Shown: piece by piece, positions 32,698 through 40,213 of the stretch | How the letters are laid out: every line of letters starts with the position of its first letter | Position numbering within the stretch: the stretch's first letter is position 1 | Assembly (NCBI GenBank): GCA_900765975.1 | Contig: CAAFTS010000159.1 | Coordinates: forward strand, 1 to 40,213 | DNA from: Lachnospiraceae bacterium | Lineage (GTDB): Bacteria; Bacillota; Clostridia; Lachnospirales; Lachnospiraceae | DNA length: 40,213 nt | Direction of reading: 5' to 3' | Notes under the pieces: generated by a model | What the model saw: only the letters and a program-made list of their open reading frames with translations | Told to the model about the DNA's origin: nothing | The model's database searches: none | Program-made: the position numbers and the translations under genes

Positions 32698-33738
32698 CTA
32701 TGGAAACATCGGGATCATGTCAAGTCCCTCGGATTCTTTCAGACCAAACATCAGATTCATATTCTGAACAGCCTGACCTGCCGCACCTTTTACAAGATTA
32801 TCGATTGCCCCCATCATAATAATTCTTCCGGTTCTCTCATCAATTTTAAAATTGATATCCACATAATTGCTGCCTTCCACCCATTTTGTCTCCGGACAAA
32901 CATCTTTTTCAAGCACCCGGATAAATTTTTCTTTCGCATAATATGCATCATAAACAGACTTGATTTCTTCATAAGTCACACCTTTTGTCAGTTTTGCATA
33001 TTCTGTTGACAAAATTCCTCTATTCATTGGCACCAGATGTGGTGTAAAGTTCAGTACCACTTTCTGCCCTGACGCATACCCAAGCTGTTCCTCAATCTCC
33101 GGTGTATGTCTGTGCGTCGCCACCCCATAAGCTTTCATATTTTCATTCACCTCACAGAAGAGATTTGCAACTTTTGCACCTCTTCCCGCTCCTGACGTTC
33201 CTGATTTTGCATCAATAATCAACGTATTCATGTCAATCAGACCTTCTTTTGCCAGCGGATATGCCGTCAAAATAGAACAAGTTGTATAACATCCCGGATT
33301 CGCCAGCAAACGGGCTTGTTTTATCTGTTCGCGGTTTACTTCACATAATCCATAAACAGCTTCTTTTATAAACTGAGGCCTTTTATGCTCAATTCCATAC
33401 CATTTTTCATAAACAGAAACATCTTTTATTCTAAAATCAGCACTCAGATCAATAATTTTTGTCTTTGTCAAAATATCTGCATCTACAAGTGATGCACAAT
33501 ATCCCTGTGGAGTTGCTGTAAAAATCACATCCACCTGTTCCGCTAATTCCTTCATATTATCATCCATACACTTTGCATCTACAATCTGAAAGAAATTCTG
33601 ATATACAGATGCATATTTCTGATCTATATAACTTCTGGATCCATACCATACAATTTCAGTTTCTTTATGTGCAGTCAATATTCTGACCAATTCACCTCCG
33701 GCATAACCTGTAGCCCCTATAATTCCTACTTTGATCAT
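32698..33738 (-). CDS. argC: N-acetyl-gamma-glutamyl-phosphate reductase
   Basis: Reduces acetylglutamyl phosphate with NADPH, third step of arginine synthesis. The 346-aa protein starts with the dinucleotide site VGIIGATGYAGGELVRIL; the catalytic Cys is in LANPGCYTT; HRHTPEIEEQL carries the conserved His. Length is normal. It is the first gene of the argC-GNAT-argJ-argB-argD operon. Its promoter, about 60-90 bp upstream, overlaps ARG-box-like palindromes, so repression by ArgR with arginine is expected. Confidence 0.97.
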   Translation of the reverse strand: MIKVGIIGATGYAGGELVRILTAHKETEIVWYGSRSYIDQKYASVYQNFFQIVDAKCMDDNMKELAEQVDVIFTATPQGYCASLVDADILTKTKIIDLSADFRIKDVSVYEKWYGIEHKRPQFIKEAVYGLCEVNREQIKQARLLANPGCYTTCSILTAYPLAKEGLIDMNTLIIDAKSGTSGAGRGAKVANLFCEVNENMKAYGVATHRHTPEIEEQLGYASGQKVVLNFTPHLVPMNRGILSTEYAKLTKGVTYEEIKSVYDAYYAKEKFIRVLEKDVCPETKWVEGSNYVDINFKIDERTGRIIMMGAIDNLVKGAAGQAVQNMNLMFGLKESEGLDMIPMFP

Positions 33739-33794
33739 GATTGATTAACCTTCCCTTCTCACACAATACCAGAGCGCACTCTGTAATAATATTT

Positions 33795-33829
33795 TGCATA
33801 ATTATACATCTATAATGCATATTATGCAA
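33795..33829 (-). promoter_or_regulatory. arg operon promoter with tandem ARG-box-like operators
   Basis: On the minus strand TTGCAT (complement of 33824-33829), 17 bp, TATAAT (complement of 33801-33806). TGCATAATTATACA (33795-33808) fits the ARG-box pattern TGNATWWWWATNCA, and TGCATATTATGCA (33816-33828) is a second, one base shorter palindrome about 20 bp away. They cover the -10 and -35, as expected for ArgR repression. Confidence 0.75.
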
Positions 33830-33850
33830 GTGTTTCTTTTTATTTTTTAT

Positions 33851-33904
33851 AAAAAAATACCGTTGCAGGCATCTCGTTTCCAAAACGAAAAGCTCCAACG
33901 GTAT
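33851..33904 (-). terminator. Rho-independent terminator of proBA
   Basis: On the minus strand, directly after the proA stop, ATACCGTTG (complement of 33896-33904) pairs with CAACGGTAT (complement of 33857-33865), with an inner TCGTTT/AAACGA pair, followed by a run of T (complement of the A run at 33851-33857). Confidence 0.88.
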
Positions 33905-33908
33905 CCTT

Positions 33909-35159
33909 TTATTTACGAATCTGTCCATTTCCAAAAATAACATACTTTGTTGTCGTCAAAGCGAGTAGTCCCATCGGTCCTCTTGCATGAAGTTTCTGCG
34001 TACTAATCCCAATCTCCGCTCCGAATCCAAACTCAAAACCATCTGTAAATCTTGTAGAAGCATTTACATAAACCGCGGCCGCATCAACTTCATCCTGAAA
34101 CTTTAATGCATGATTATAATCATTGGTAATAATAGATTCCGAATGTCCGGTATTATATTGATTGATATGATGGATTGCATCCTCGATTGAATCTACAATT
34201 TTCAGAGATATGATTGCATCGAGGTACTCCGCTCCCCAATCTTCTTCTGTTGCCGGAACAATCTCAGGCATAAGTTCCTGCGCTCTCTTGTCTCCTCTAA
34301 TTTCCACCTGATGCAATTTCAATCTTTTCACAATCTCAGGCACAACTTTCTTAGCAATTCCTTCATGTACGATCAAAGACTCACAGGCATTACATACACC
34401 CATACGCTGTGTTTTTGCATTTTCAATAATGTCCACTGCCATTTCAATGTCGGCGCTCTCGTCCACAAAAATATGGCAATTTCCAGTTCCGGTTTCAATT
34501 ACCGGTACTGTACTATTCTCAACTACTGTCGAGATCAGTCCTGCACCCCCTCGCGGAATCAACACATCGATATAATCATGCAATTTCATCATCTGTTGCA
34601 CTGTCTCGCGGCTGGTGTCCTCTACCAATAAGATTAAATCCTCCGGCAATTTTTCCTTCCGAAGCGCTTCTTTTATTGTGTGCACAATTGCAAGATTAGA
34701 GTGAATCGCATCACTGCCGCCACGCAGAATCACTGCATTTCCGGTCTTAAAGCAAAGCCCAAACGCATCTGCCGTCACATTCGGTCTGGATTCATATATA
34801 ATTCCAATCACACCCAACGGAACACGCTTTTTTCCAATACGCAGCCCGTTGGGACGGGTTTTCATTTCCAACACCTCTCCGATTGGGTCTTCCAAGCCGG
34901 CAATCTGTCTCAAGCCTTCTGCCATATCTTCGATTCTCTGTTCTGTCAGGCGGAGCCGGTCAACCAAAGACTTCTTCACTCCTTTTGCCTCTGCCTGTTT
35001 TATATCTTTTTCATTTTCAGCAAGTAAATATTCACACTGCCGGCAAAGTGCATCTGCTACTGCCAACAGCCCTTTATTTTTTTCATCCGTCCCCAGCTTT
35101 GCACTTTTTCGAGATGCATCCTTTGCTCGTTTACCAAGTATTTCCATATAATTCTCCAT
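33909..35159 (-). CDS. proA: Glutamate-5-semialdehyde dehydrogenase (gamma-glutamyl phosphate reductase)
   Basis: Second step of proline synthesis: reduces gamma-glutamyl phosphate with NADPH. The 416-aa protein is of normal length and has the aldehyde dehydrogenase fold; [31 protein letters not shown], and the catalytic Cys in [13 protein letters not shown] are visible. The start at 35159 is chosen because GGAGG lies 9 nt upstream; the frame continues to 35225 but that part overlaps proB. The overlap with proB is 29 bp, indicating coupling of the two enzymes that hand over an unstable intermediate. Confidence 0.96.
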   Translation of the reverse strand: MENYMEILGKRAKDASRKSAKLGTDEKNKGLLAVADALCRQCEYLLAENEKDIKQAEAKGVKKSLVDRLRLTEQRIEDMAEGLRQIAGLEDPIGEVLEMKTRPNGLRIGKKRVPLGVIGIIYESRPNVTADAFGLCFKTGNAVILRGGSDAIHSNLAIVHTIKEALRKEKLPEDLILLVEDTSRETVQQMMKLHDYIDVLIPRGGAGLISTVVENSTVPVIETGTGNCHIFVDESADIEMAVDIIENAKTQRMGVCNACESLIVHEGIAKKVVPEIVKRLKLHQVEIRGDKRAQELMPEIVPATEEDWGAEYLDAIISLKIVDSIEDAIHHINQYNTGHSESIITNDYNHALKFQDEVDAAAVYVNASTRFTDGFEFGFGAEIGISTQKLHARGPMGLLALTTTKYVIFGNGQIRK

Positions 35160-36156
35160 ATCGACTTTCCTCCATCTTATATGAATGTGCTGCTGCCGTC
35201 TCCTTTGTTCCATATCCGCCGCCACTATTCCACTGTACCTTGTCGCCGTTTTCTACATGTCCCTTTTCTTCTGCCTTTTTTAGACGTTTTACCTGACGCC
35301 GGAATTTTGCACGTTCCGGTGCAAGTTCATTTTCCAGTTCCTTCCCATGCTGTCTGGACAAAAATAAAGTACCTACTTTCTTCCCTGCCATAATATCATT
35401 TATTGTATAAATATTATCTCCATTTGCGATAATCATATCTGCACCGGCATCCGTAACTATCTTTGCCGCATTTACTTTTGTTGACATCCCACCAGTTCCG
35501 AAATCACTGCCTGAACCGCCTGCCATTCGCTCCAATGACTCATCAATTTCTACAACCGTATGGATAAAACGCGCATTCGGATTCGTTTTCGGATCTGCTG
35601 TATACATCCCTTCAATATCAGAAAGCAGCACTAGCAAATCTGCTCCTACAAGTTCTGCCACATTGGCTGCCAGAGTATCATTATCCCCAAAGTTTCCATA
35701 GGCAAGTTCATCCACTGAAATTGCATCATTCTCATTTACAATCGGAACCACATTCATCTTCAGCAATGCATCAAATGTCTGGCGGGCATTTTTTCTGCAC
35801 TCGGCATTTGTAATGGATTCTTTTGTCAGCAATACCTGTGCGGTCAACTGACTATATTCATTAAATAACTTTTCATAAATCATCATCAATCTGCCTTGTC
35901 CAACCGCAGCGCATGCCTGTTTTTCCGCCTCTGTTTCCGGCCTATGGTCAAGCCCCAGCACCATTCTTCCTACTCCGACTGCACCGGAAGAGACAACAAT
36001 CACCTTCTTCCCTTGATTCCGAAGATTTATCAAAATTCGAACAAACTTCTCCAGTTTATCCAAATTAATATTTCCTGTTTCTTCATATGTAATCGTTGTA
36101 GTTCCAACTTTCACCACAATTCGCTCTTTCTTACTGAGTATCTCTTTTCTGTCCAT
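35131..36156 (-). CDS. proB: Glutamate 5-kinase, PUA-less with unusual C-terminal tail
   Basis: Phosphorylates glutamate, the first and proline-inhibited step of proline synthesis. The amino-acid kinase domain (about 1-268) is complete: [41 protein letters not shown] and [14 protein letters not shown]. The PUA domain of E. coli ProB is absent, as in other short Clostridia forms, but the frame continues for about 70 residues of basic, Gly-rich sequence ([19 protein letters not shown], then [14 protein letters not shown]) with no recognisable domain, into the proA start. This tail may be a recent extension by loss of the original stop. First gene of proBA. Confidence 0.94.
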   Translation of the reverse strand: MDRKEILSKKERIVVKVGTTTITYEETGNINLDKLEKFVRILINLRNQGKKVIVVSSGAVGVGRMVLGLDHRPETEAEKQACAAVGQGRLMMIYEKLFNEYSQLTAQVLLTKESITNAECRKNARQTFDALLKMNVVPIVNENDAISVDELAYGNFGDNDTLAANVAELVGADLLVLLSDIEGMYTADPKTNPNARFIHTVVEIDESLERMAGGSGSDFGTGGMSTKVNAAKIVTDAGADMIIANGDNIYTINDIMAGKKVGTLFLSRQHGKELENELAPERAKFRRQVKRLKKAEEKGHVENGDKVQWNSGGGYGTKETAAAHSYKMEESRYGELYGNTW

Positions 36157-36345
36157 GTTTCATCCATCCTACTCTGCGTTAATACACTCTTATTGGTATA
36201 TTCACTCAGTTTTTATATTTTGTCAAGGTCTAATCCTATTTTAATCTCGTCAGAATGACGAATTTTCCGTGTTTTTTATTTTTGTGCATTTTTAACAAAA
36301 AAAAAGAAAATGCCACTATTTTTCATTAATTATAACTAATTTTTA
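36157..36345. other. Divergent intergenic region between proB and the GH95 gene
   Basis: AT-rich spacer. On the minus strand a TTGACA (complement of 36221-36226) may be the -35 box of proBA, but no good -10 follows at the right distance. TCGTCA (36247-36252) and TGACGA (36256-36261) form a short perfect palindrome that could be an operator for one of the two divergent genes. Confidence 0.4.
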
Positions 36346-36373
36346 TTGACTTTTTTTATCATAGCAGTATAAT
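36346..36373 (+). promoter_or_regulatory. Predicted promoter of the GH95 fucosidase gene
   Basis: TTGACT (36346-36351), 16 bp, TATAAT (36368-36373) on the plus strand. Transcription would begin near 36380, leaving a leader of about 145 nt before the GH95 start. Confidence 0.6.
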
Positions 36374-36390
36374 AATCCATAGTTACAAAA

Positions 36391-36491
36391 GATTTGCCGC
36401 AGAAGATATGGTTATTTTTACTCATTTTATTTGAAAGGAATATAAGCATGCAGGTTTCTTCCTTTCATTTTAATAATATCTGTCGCAAATC
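36391..36491 (+). promoter_or_regulatory. Structured 5' leader of the GH95 gene
   Basis: GATTTGC (36391-36397) pairs with GCAAATC (36485-36491), and inside it TGAAAGGAA (36432-36440) pairs with TTCCTTTCA (36459-36467). The inner stem would hide the ribosome binding site of the leader ORF that begins at 36448. A regulatory RNA or attenuator is plausible; no known riboswitch class is recognised. Confidence 0.45.
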
Positions 36492-36528
36492 CAATATTCA
36501 AAATACAGATACGGAGGAAAAAGAATGA
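36448..36528 (+). CDS. 26-codon leader ORF overlapping the GH95 start
   Basis: An ATG at 36448 preceded by AAAGGA with 8 nt spacing opens a frame for the 26-aa peptide starting MQVSSFHFNN and ending DTEEKE. Its stop TGA overlaps the GH95 ATG in the form ATGA. The overlap and the spacing suggest translational coupling or a leader-peptide control. The peptide has no run of a single amino acid. It could be fortuitous, since the GH95 gene has its own GGAGG. Confidence 0.45.
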   Translation: MQVSSFHFNNICRKSNIQNTDTEEKE

Positions 36529-39500
36529 AAACACGATTCAAGAAATTTGTAGGCATATCCATGGCCACTGTTATGAGTGTCTCTCTATTGTCTACAACAG
36601 CCTTGGCAGAACCACCTGCCACAGAACCTGCACCACTCGCAAACGACAACCTTTTGAGACTCTGGTACGATGAACCTGCCGATCAAAACGATTGGTATGC
36701 TTGGGAAACACAGGCGCTTGCCATCGGGAACGGATATATGGGTGGTTTATTATATGGTGGAGTCAAAAAAGACAAAATCCATATCAATGAAAAAACAGTA
36801 TGGTCTGGAGGTCCTACAGAAAACTTAGATTATAATTATGGAAACGGCAATCCAACCGAAACTGAAGAAGATTTGCAAAAAATCAAAGATGATTTGAATG
36901 CAATTCGAGAAAAATTAGAAGATAAATCCGAATATGTTTTTGGTTTTTCAGAGGACTCCTATGTACCTCAGGGCACTAGTACAAAAGGTGAGGCAATGGA
37001 GTGGTTAAACAAATTGATGGGCAATCTGGCAGGTTATGCAGGACCGCAAGATTTTGCGAACCTCTATATTTCCAACGATGCCATCGATGAAAGCAAAGTA
37101 GAAAACTATGTTCGTGATTTGGACATGCGAACAGCGCTTTCCACTGTCAATTATGACTACGAAGGAGTGCACTACACCCGAGAGTATTTTAACAGCCACC
37201 CGGATAATATCCTTGTTGTACGACTAACTGCCGATCAATCAGGTAAAATCACTTTCAAGACCGATTTATCTGACTGTACAGGAACCGGATCATCTACTGT
37301 CGATGGAGATACCATCACTATGAGCAGTACATTATGGAGTAATAAATTAAATACAGAAGCACAATTAAAAGTTATAAACGATGGTGGAGAGCTCACCTCC
37401 GACGGTACTTCTATAAGCGTTACCGATGCTGATTCCGCAATTTTAATTTTAGCATGCGGTACCGATTATAAAATGGAACTTCCTACCTTCCGCGGTGAAA
37501 ATCCTCATGAAGCCATCACTTCACGCATCGTTTCTGCAGCAAATATTATTTCCGAAGAAGGATATGATGCACTGAAGAAAAGACATGTTGACGATCACTC
37601 TGCTCTTTTCTCACGTATGGAACTGAACTTTAACGAAGAAATTCCTCAAATTCCTACCGATGAGCTGATTAAGAAATATCGAAACATGGTCGACAACAAC
37701 GGAGGAGAAATTCCAACCGAATCTGAACAACGCGCATTGGAAATCATGTGCTATCAATTCGGACGCTATCTGACCATCGCCGGTTCTCGTGAAGGCTCAC
37801 TTCCAACCAATCTGCAGGGAGTTTGGGGAGAAGGTTCTTTTGCATGGGGCGGTGACTATCACTTCAATATCAATGTACAAATGAACTACTGGCCGACTCT
37901 GGCAAGTAACTTGAGTGAATGCCATATTCCTTATAATGATTATCTCGCAGTCCTGCGTGAAGCCGGACGTGGCGCGGCCGCATCTGCTTTTGGTATCAAG
38001 AGTAACGAAGGGGAAGAAAACGGCTGGTTAGTCGGCTGTTTCAGTACACCTTTTATGTTCGCTACAATGGGACAGCAATATAACGCTGCTGGATGGAATC
38101 CAATCGGTTCTGCATGGGCGTTGCTCAACTGTTATGAATATTACCTTTACACAGGAGATCAGGAATATTTAAGAAATGAACTTTATCCTTCCATGAAAGA
38201 AGTTGCCAACTTCTGGAATGAAGCATTATACTGGAGTGAATCTCAACAGCGCTATGTTTCCTCTCCATCTTATTCTCCGGAGAATGGTCCTATCGTTAGT
38301 GGAGCCTCTTACGATCAGCAGTTTATCTGGCAGCACTTTGAAAATACCATTCAAGCAGCCAAAACACTTGGCGTGGATGAAGATTTAATTGCAGTATGGG
38401 AAGAAAAACAGTCCAAATTAAACCCGGTCATTGTAGGAGATTCTGGACAGGTTAAAGAGTGGTTTGAAGAAACGACTTTCGGTCATGCTAAGGCAGGCGA
38501 TTTGCCGGAAATTAACATCCCACTTTGGAGAGAAAGTCTCGGTGCACAAGGTGGTGGAGAACAACCTCCTCACAGACATCTTTCTCACCTAATGGCATTA
38601 TATCCTTGTAATATCATTAGCAAAGATAACGCCGAATTTATGGATGCTGCTATCGTATCCTTGAAAGAACGTGGTCTGGATGCAACCGGATGGTCCAAGG
38701 CTCACAAATTGAATCTCTGGGCACGTACCGGACATTCCGAAGAGGCATTCCAAATTGTTCAGTCTGCAGTAGGTGGCGGAAATTCCGGATTCCTGACCAA
38801 TATGTTTTCCTCACATGGCGCCGGTGCAAATTATAAACAAAGTCCGATTTTCCAGATTGACGGAAACTTTGGTTATACCGCAGGTGTAAATGAAATGCTG
38901 TTACAAAGCCAGTTGGGATATGTTCAGTTCCTTCCAGCTTTACCAGAACAGTGGAATACAGGATATGTAAACGGTATCGTTGCACGCGGTAACTTTGTAG
39001 TTGATATGAAATGGACAGACGGCGTAGCAGAATCTTTCAAGATTACTTCTCGCAATGGCGGAGAATTTATTGGAGAATATCCAAACTTGTCCGAATATGT
39101 AGTAAAAGATTCTGCCGGTAACTTTGTAGCAACCTCTGTTCCATCTGATGATGTAAACAAACTTTCCTTCTCTACTACACCCGGAGAATCCTACACCATC
39201 AGCAAAGCTACAACATACAATATTAGCATTACCGAAACAGAAAACGGTACTGTATCAGCTCCAACAACTGCAAATGAAGGAAGCAGCGTTGCTCTTACTG
39301 TAACTCCAAATGATACATATGTCATTGAAGGCATTACAGTTACCGACGCCTCCGGCAATCCAATCGAAACAACTGTACAAGAAGATGGTTCTTATACATT
39401 TACTATGCCTTCCAGTGATGTTACTGTAACCGCAACCTTCAAAAAAGATATACCTGTTGAAGTTTCTTACAATATTAACATTACAGACACGAAAAACGGA

Positions 39501-40115
39501 ATCGTTGAAGGTCCTAAAACAGCAATTGAAAACAGCAATGTTGAACTTGTTACTAAACCTGCAAAAGGTTATGTTGTAGCAAATGTTGTTATCAACACTG
39601 TAGATGGTCAAGCAATCAAAGCTACAGACCAAGGTAATGGAATTTACACCTTTACTATGCCGGCTAGTGATGTAAATGTTAATGTAACATTCAAACCAGA
39701 AAGCACAGCAGAAACAACTTATCAAGTAACTATCACAAAGAGTGAACACGGTAAAGTAACCGTTCCTCAAACGTCTTACACTGAGGGAAGTAATGTTGTA
39801 CTTACCGTTACTCCTGACAAAGGATACAAATTAGATAAGATTACTGCAACTACCAAAGACAACAAAGAAATCAAACTCAAAAAACAAAAGGACGGCACAT
39901 ATTCCTTTGAAATGCCGGCAAGCGATGTAACTATAAAAGCATCCTTTAAAACAACCGGTAAACCTGCCGCTCCAACCAACAAACCAAGCAAGCCAGGTAC
40001 TCCTCCAAAAACAGGCGATTATAGCAATTTAGCTATGTGGACCATACTGGGTCTGGTATCTTTGGGAAGTGCAGCAACACTAACACTCAATAAAAAGAGA
40101 AGAAATAATCGATAA
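36525..40115 (+). CDS. Secreted, cell-wall-anchored GH95 alpha-L-fucosidase
   Basis: A 1196-aa extracellular enzyme that removes fucose, probably alpha-1,2-linked, from mucin or milk glycans (family activity known from AfcA). Signal peptide 1-28 (cleaved after ALA). GH95 core about 35-890: N-terminal domain LWYDEPADQNDWYAWE with ALAIGNGYMGG; substrate-binding Asn448 and Asn450 in DYHFNINVQMNYWP; proposed general acid Glu586 (SPENG); Asp779 in QIDGNFGY. Three InlB-like B repeats of about 85 residues follow (about 895, 981 and 1064), then a Pro-rich linker and the sorting signal PPKTG (1160-1164), hydrophobic stretch and basic tail. PPKTG departs from LPXTG at the first residue. GGAGG is 7 nt before the ATG. 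Transcribed away from proB. Confidence 0.95.
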   Translation: MKTRFKKFVGISMATVMSVSLLSTTALAEPPATEPAPLANDNLLRLWYDEPADQNDWYAWETQALAIGNGYMGGLLYGGVKKDKIHINEKTVWSGGPTENLDYNYGNGNPTETEEDLQKIKDDLNAIREKLEDKSEYVFGFSEDSYVPQGTSTKGEAMEWLNKLMGNLAGYAGPQDFANLYISNDAIDESKVENYVRDLDMRTALSTVNYDYEGVHYTREYFNSHPDNILVVRLTADQSGKITFKTDLSDCTGTGSSTVDGDTITMSSTLWSNKLNTEAQLKVINDGGELTSDGTSISVTDADSAILILACGTDYKMELPTFRGENPHEAITSRIVSAANIISEEGYDALKKRHVDDHSALFSRMELNFNEEIPQIPTDELIKKYRNMVDNNGGEIPTESEQRALEIMCYQFGRYLTIAGSREGSLPTNLQGVWGEGSFAWGGDYHFNINVQMNYWPTLASNLSECHIPYNDYLAVLREAGRGAAASAFGIKSNEGEENGWLVGCFSTPFMFATMGQQYNAAGWNPIGSAWALLNCYEYYLYTGDQEYLRNELYPSMKEVANFWNEALYWSESQQRYVSSPSYSPENGPIVSGASYDQQFIWQHFENTIQAAKTLGVDEDLIAVWEEKQSKLNPVIVGDSGQVKEWFEETTFGHAKAGDLPEINIPLWRESLGAQGGGEQPPHRHLSHLMALYPCNIISKDNAEFMDAAIVSLKERGLDATGWSKAHKLNLWARTGHSEEAFQIVQSAVGGGNSGFLTNMFSSHGAGANYKQSPIFQIDGNFGYTAGVNEMLLQSQLGYVQFLPALPEQWNTGYVNGIVARGNFVVDMKWTDGVAESFKITSRNGGEFIGEYPNLSEYVVKDSAGNFVATSVPSDDVNKLSFSTTPGESYTISKATTYNISITETENGTVSAPTTANEGSSVALTVTPNDTYVIEGITVTDASGNPIETTVQEDGSYTFTMPSSDVTVTATFKKDIPVEVSYNINITDTKNGIVEGPKTAIENSNVELVTKPAKGYVVANVVINTVDGQAIKATDQGNGIYTFTMPASDVNVNVTFKPESTAETTYQVTITKSEHGKVTVPQTSYTEGSNVVLTVTPDKGYKLDKITATTKDNKEIKLKKQKDGTYSFEMPASDVTIKASFKTTGKPAAPTNKPSKPGTPPKTGDYSNLAMWTILGLVSLGSAATLTLNKKRRNNR

Positions 40116-40125
40116 TGCATTTTCA

Positions 40126-40180
40126 AAAAGGGGATGTGAAAAAACTCGATTGAGTTTTTTCGCATCCCTCTTTTTGCTTT
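40126..40180 (+). terminator. Rho-independent terminator after GH95 gene
   Basis: GGGATGTGAAAAAACTC (from 40131) pairs with GAGTTTTTTCGCATCCC (to 40168), one mismatch, loop GATT, followed by TCTTTTTGCTTTTG. A strong terminator 16 nt after the stop codon; the A run on the left side may make it work in both directions. Confidence 0.92.
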
Positions 40181-40213
40181 TGTTGTGTATAATTTGCTAG
40201 AATCCTACGCTGA

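Noticed and set aside
39255..39770. 171-codon frame antisense to the GH95 repeats
   Set aside because: Arises from codon bias in the InlB-like repeats; Cys/Phe-rich, no start signal.
1..40213. CRISPR array
   Set aside because: No regularly spaced repeats with unique spacers; the repeats present are short and few.

Overview
The window looks like a low-GC Clostridia chromosome, most likely Lachnospiraceae (Ruminococcus gnavus/torques-like). The host genes (ComEA/ComEC locus, argC-J-B-D, proBA, a cell-wall-anchored GH95 fucosidase) and the many GGAGG ribosome binding sites fit a mucin-associated gut anaerobe. The genus call is inference only.

Positions 1 to about 23830 are the right part of a prophage whose left part lies outside the window. 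Every phage gene seen is on the minus strand, so it is read from high to low coordinates. In transcription order there is: a small unknown gene; a 62-aa helix-turn-helix gene behind a strong palindrome-bearing promoter; a four-gene restriction-modification-like cassette (fused m6A/m5C methyltransferase, LAGLIDADG-like protein, PD-(D/E)XK nuclease, small unknown protein); an ImmR/ImmA-type lysogeny switch plus a second XRE regulator; a zinc-ribbon gene ending in a large terminator; a DeoR-like regulator; a replication module (DUF4406-like protein, DUF2800 nuclease, DUF2815 ssDNA-binding-like protein, NUMOD4 protein, family A DNA polymerase, VapE-type primase-helicase, VRR-NUC, SNF2 helicase, DUF1492-like regulator); a cargo block (PemK toxin, two unknown proteins, a lipoprotein DNA/RNA nuclease); and HNH, zinc-finger, ParB-methyltransferase and Dcm-like genes. 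Structural genes and an integrase were not seen and are presumably to the left.

The prophage right end interrupts comEC: the host reading frame runs through the conserved LAISG motif and then enters non-homologous phage sequence, leaving a 225-aa product. Upstream of it the host operon comEA - response regulator - histidine kinase - GerMN lipoprotein is intact and translationally coupled to the broken comEC. The lysogen is therefore probably unable to take up DNA by the ComEC route unless the phage excises cleanly.

From 28.3 to 36.2 kb the host has a small DMT-type transporter gene, the arginine operon argC-GNAT-argJ-argB-argD (glutamate to acetylornithine, with ARG-box-like operators on its promoter) and proB-proA (glutamate to glutamate semialdehyde), all on the minus strand. 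At 36.5-40.1 kb a divergent plus-strand gene encodes a 1196-aa secreted, sortase-anchored GH95 alpha-L-fucosidase, preceded by a structured leader with a 26-codon upstream ORF overlapping its start codon.

Most promising for novelty: the restriction-modification-like cassette at 18964-22878 with its own controlled promoter, shared operators GTCAAC-N6-GTTGAC at two regulator promoters, an orphan consensus promoter with no convincing ORF, and the GH95 leader ORF.
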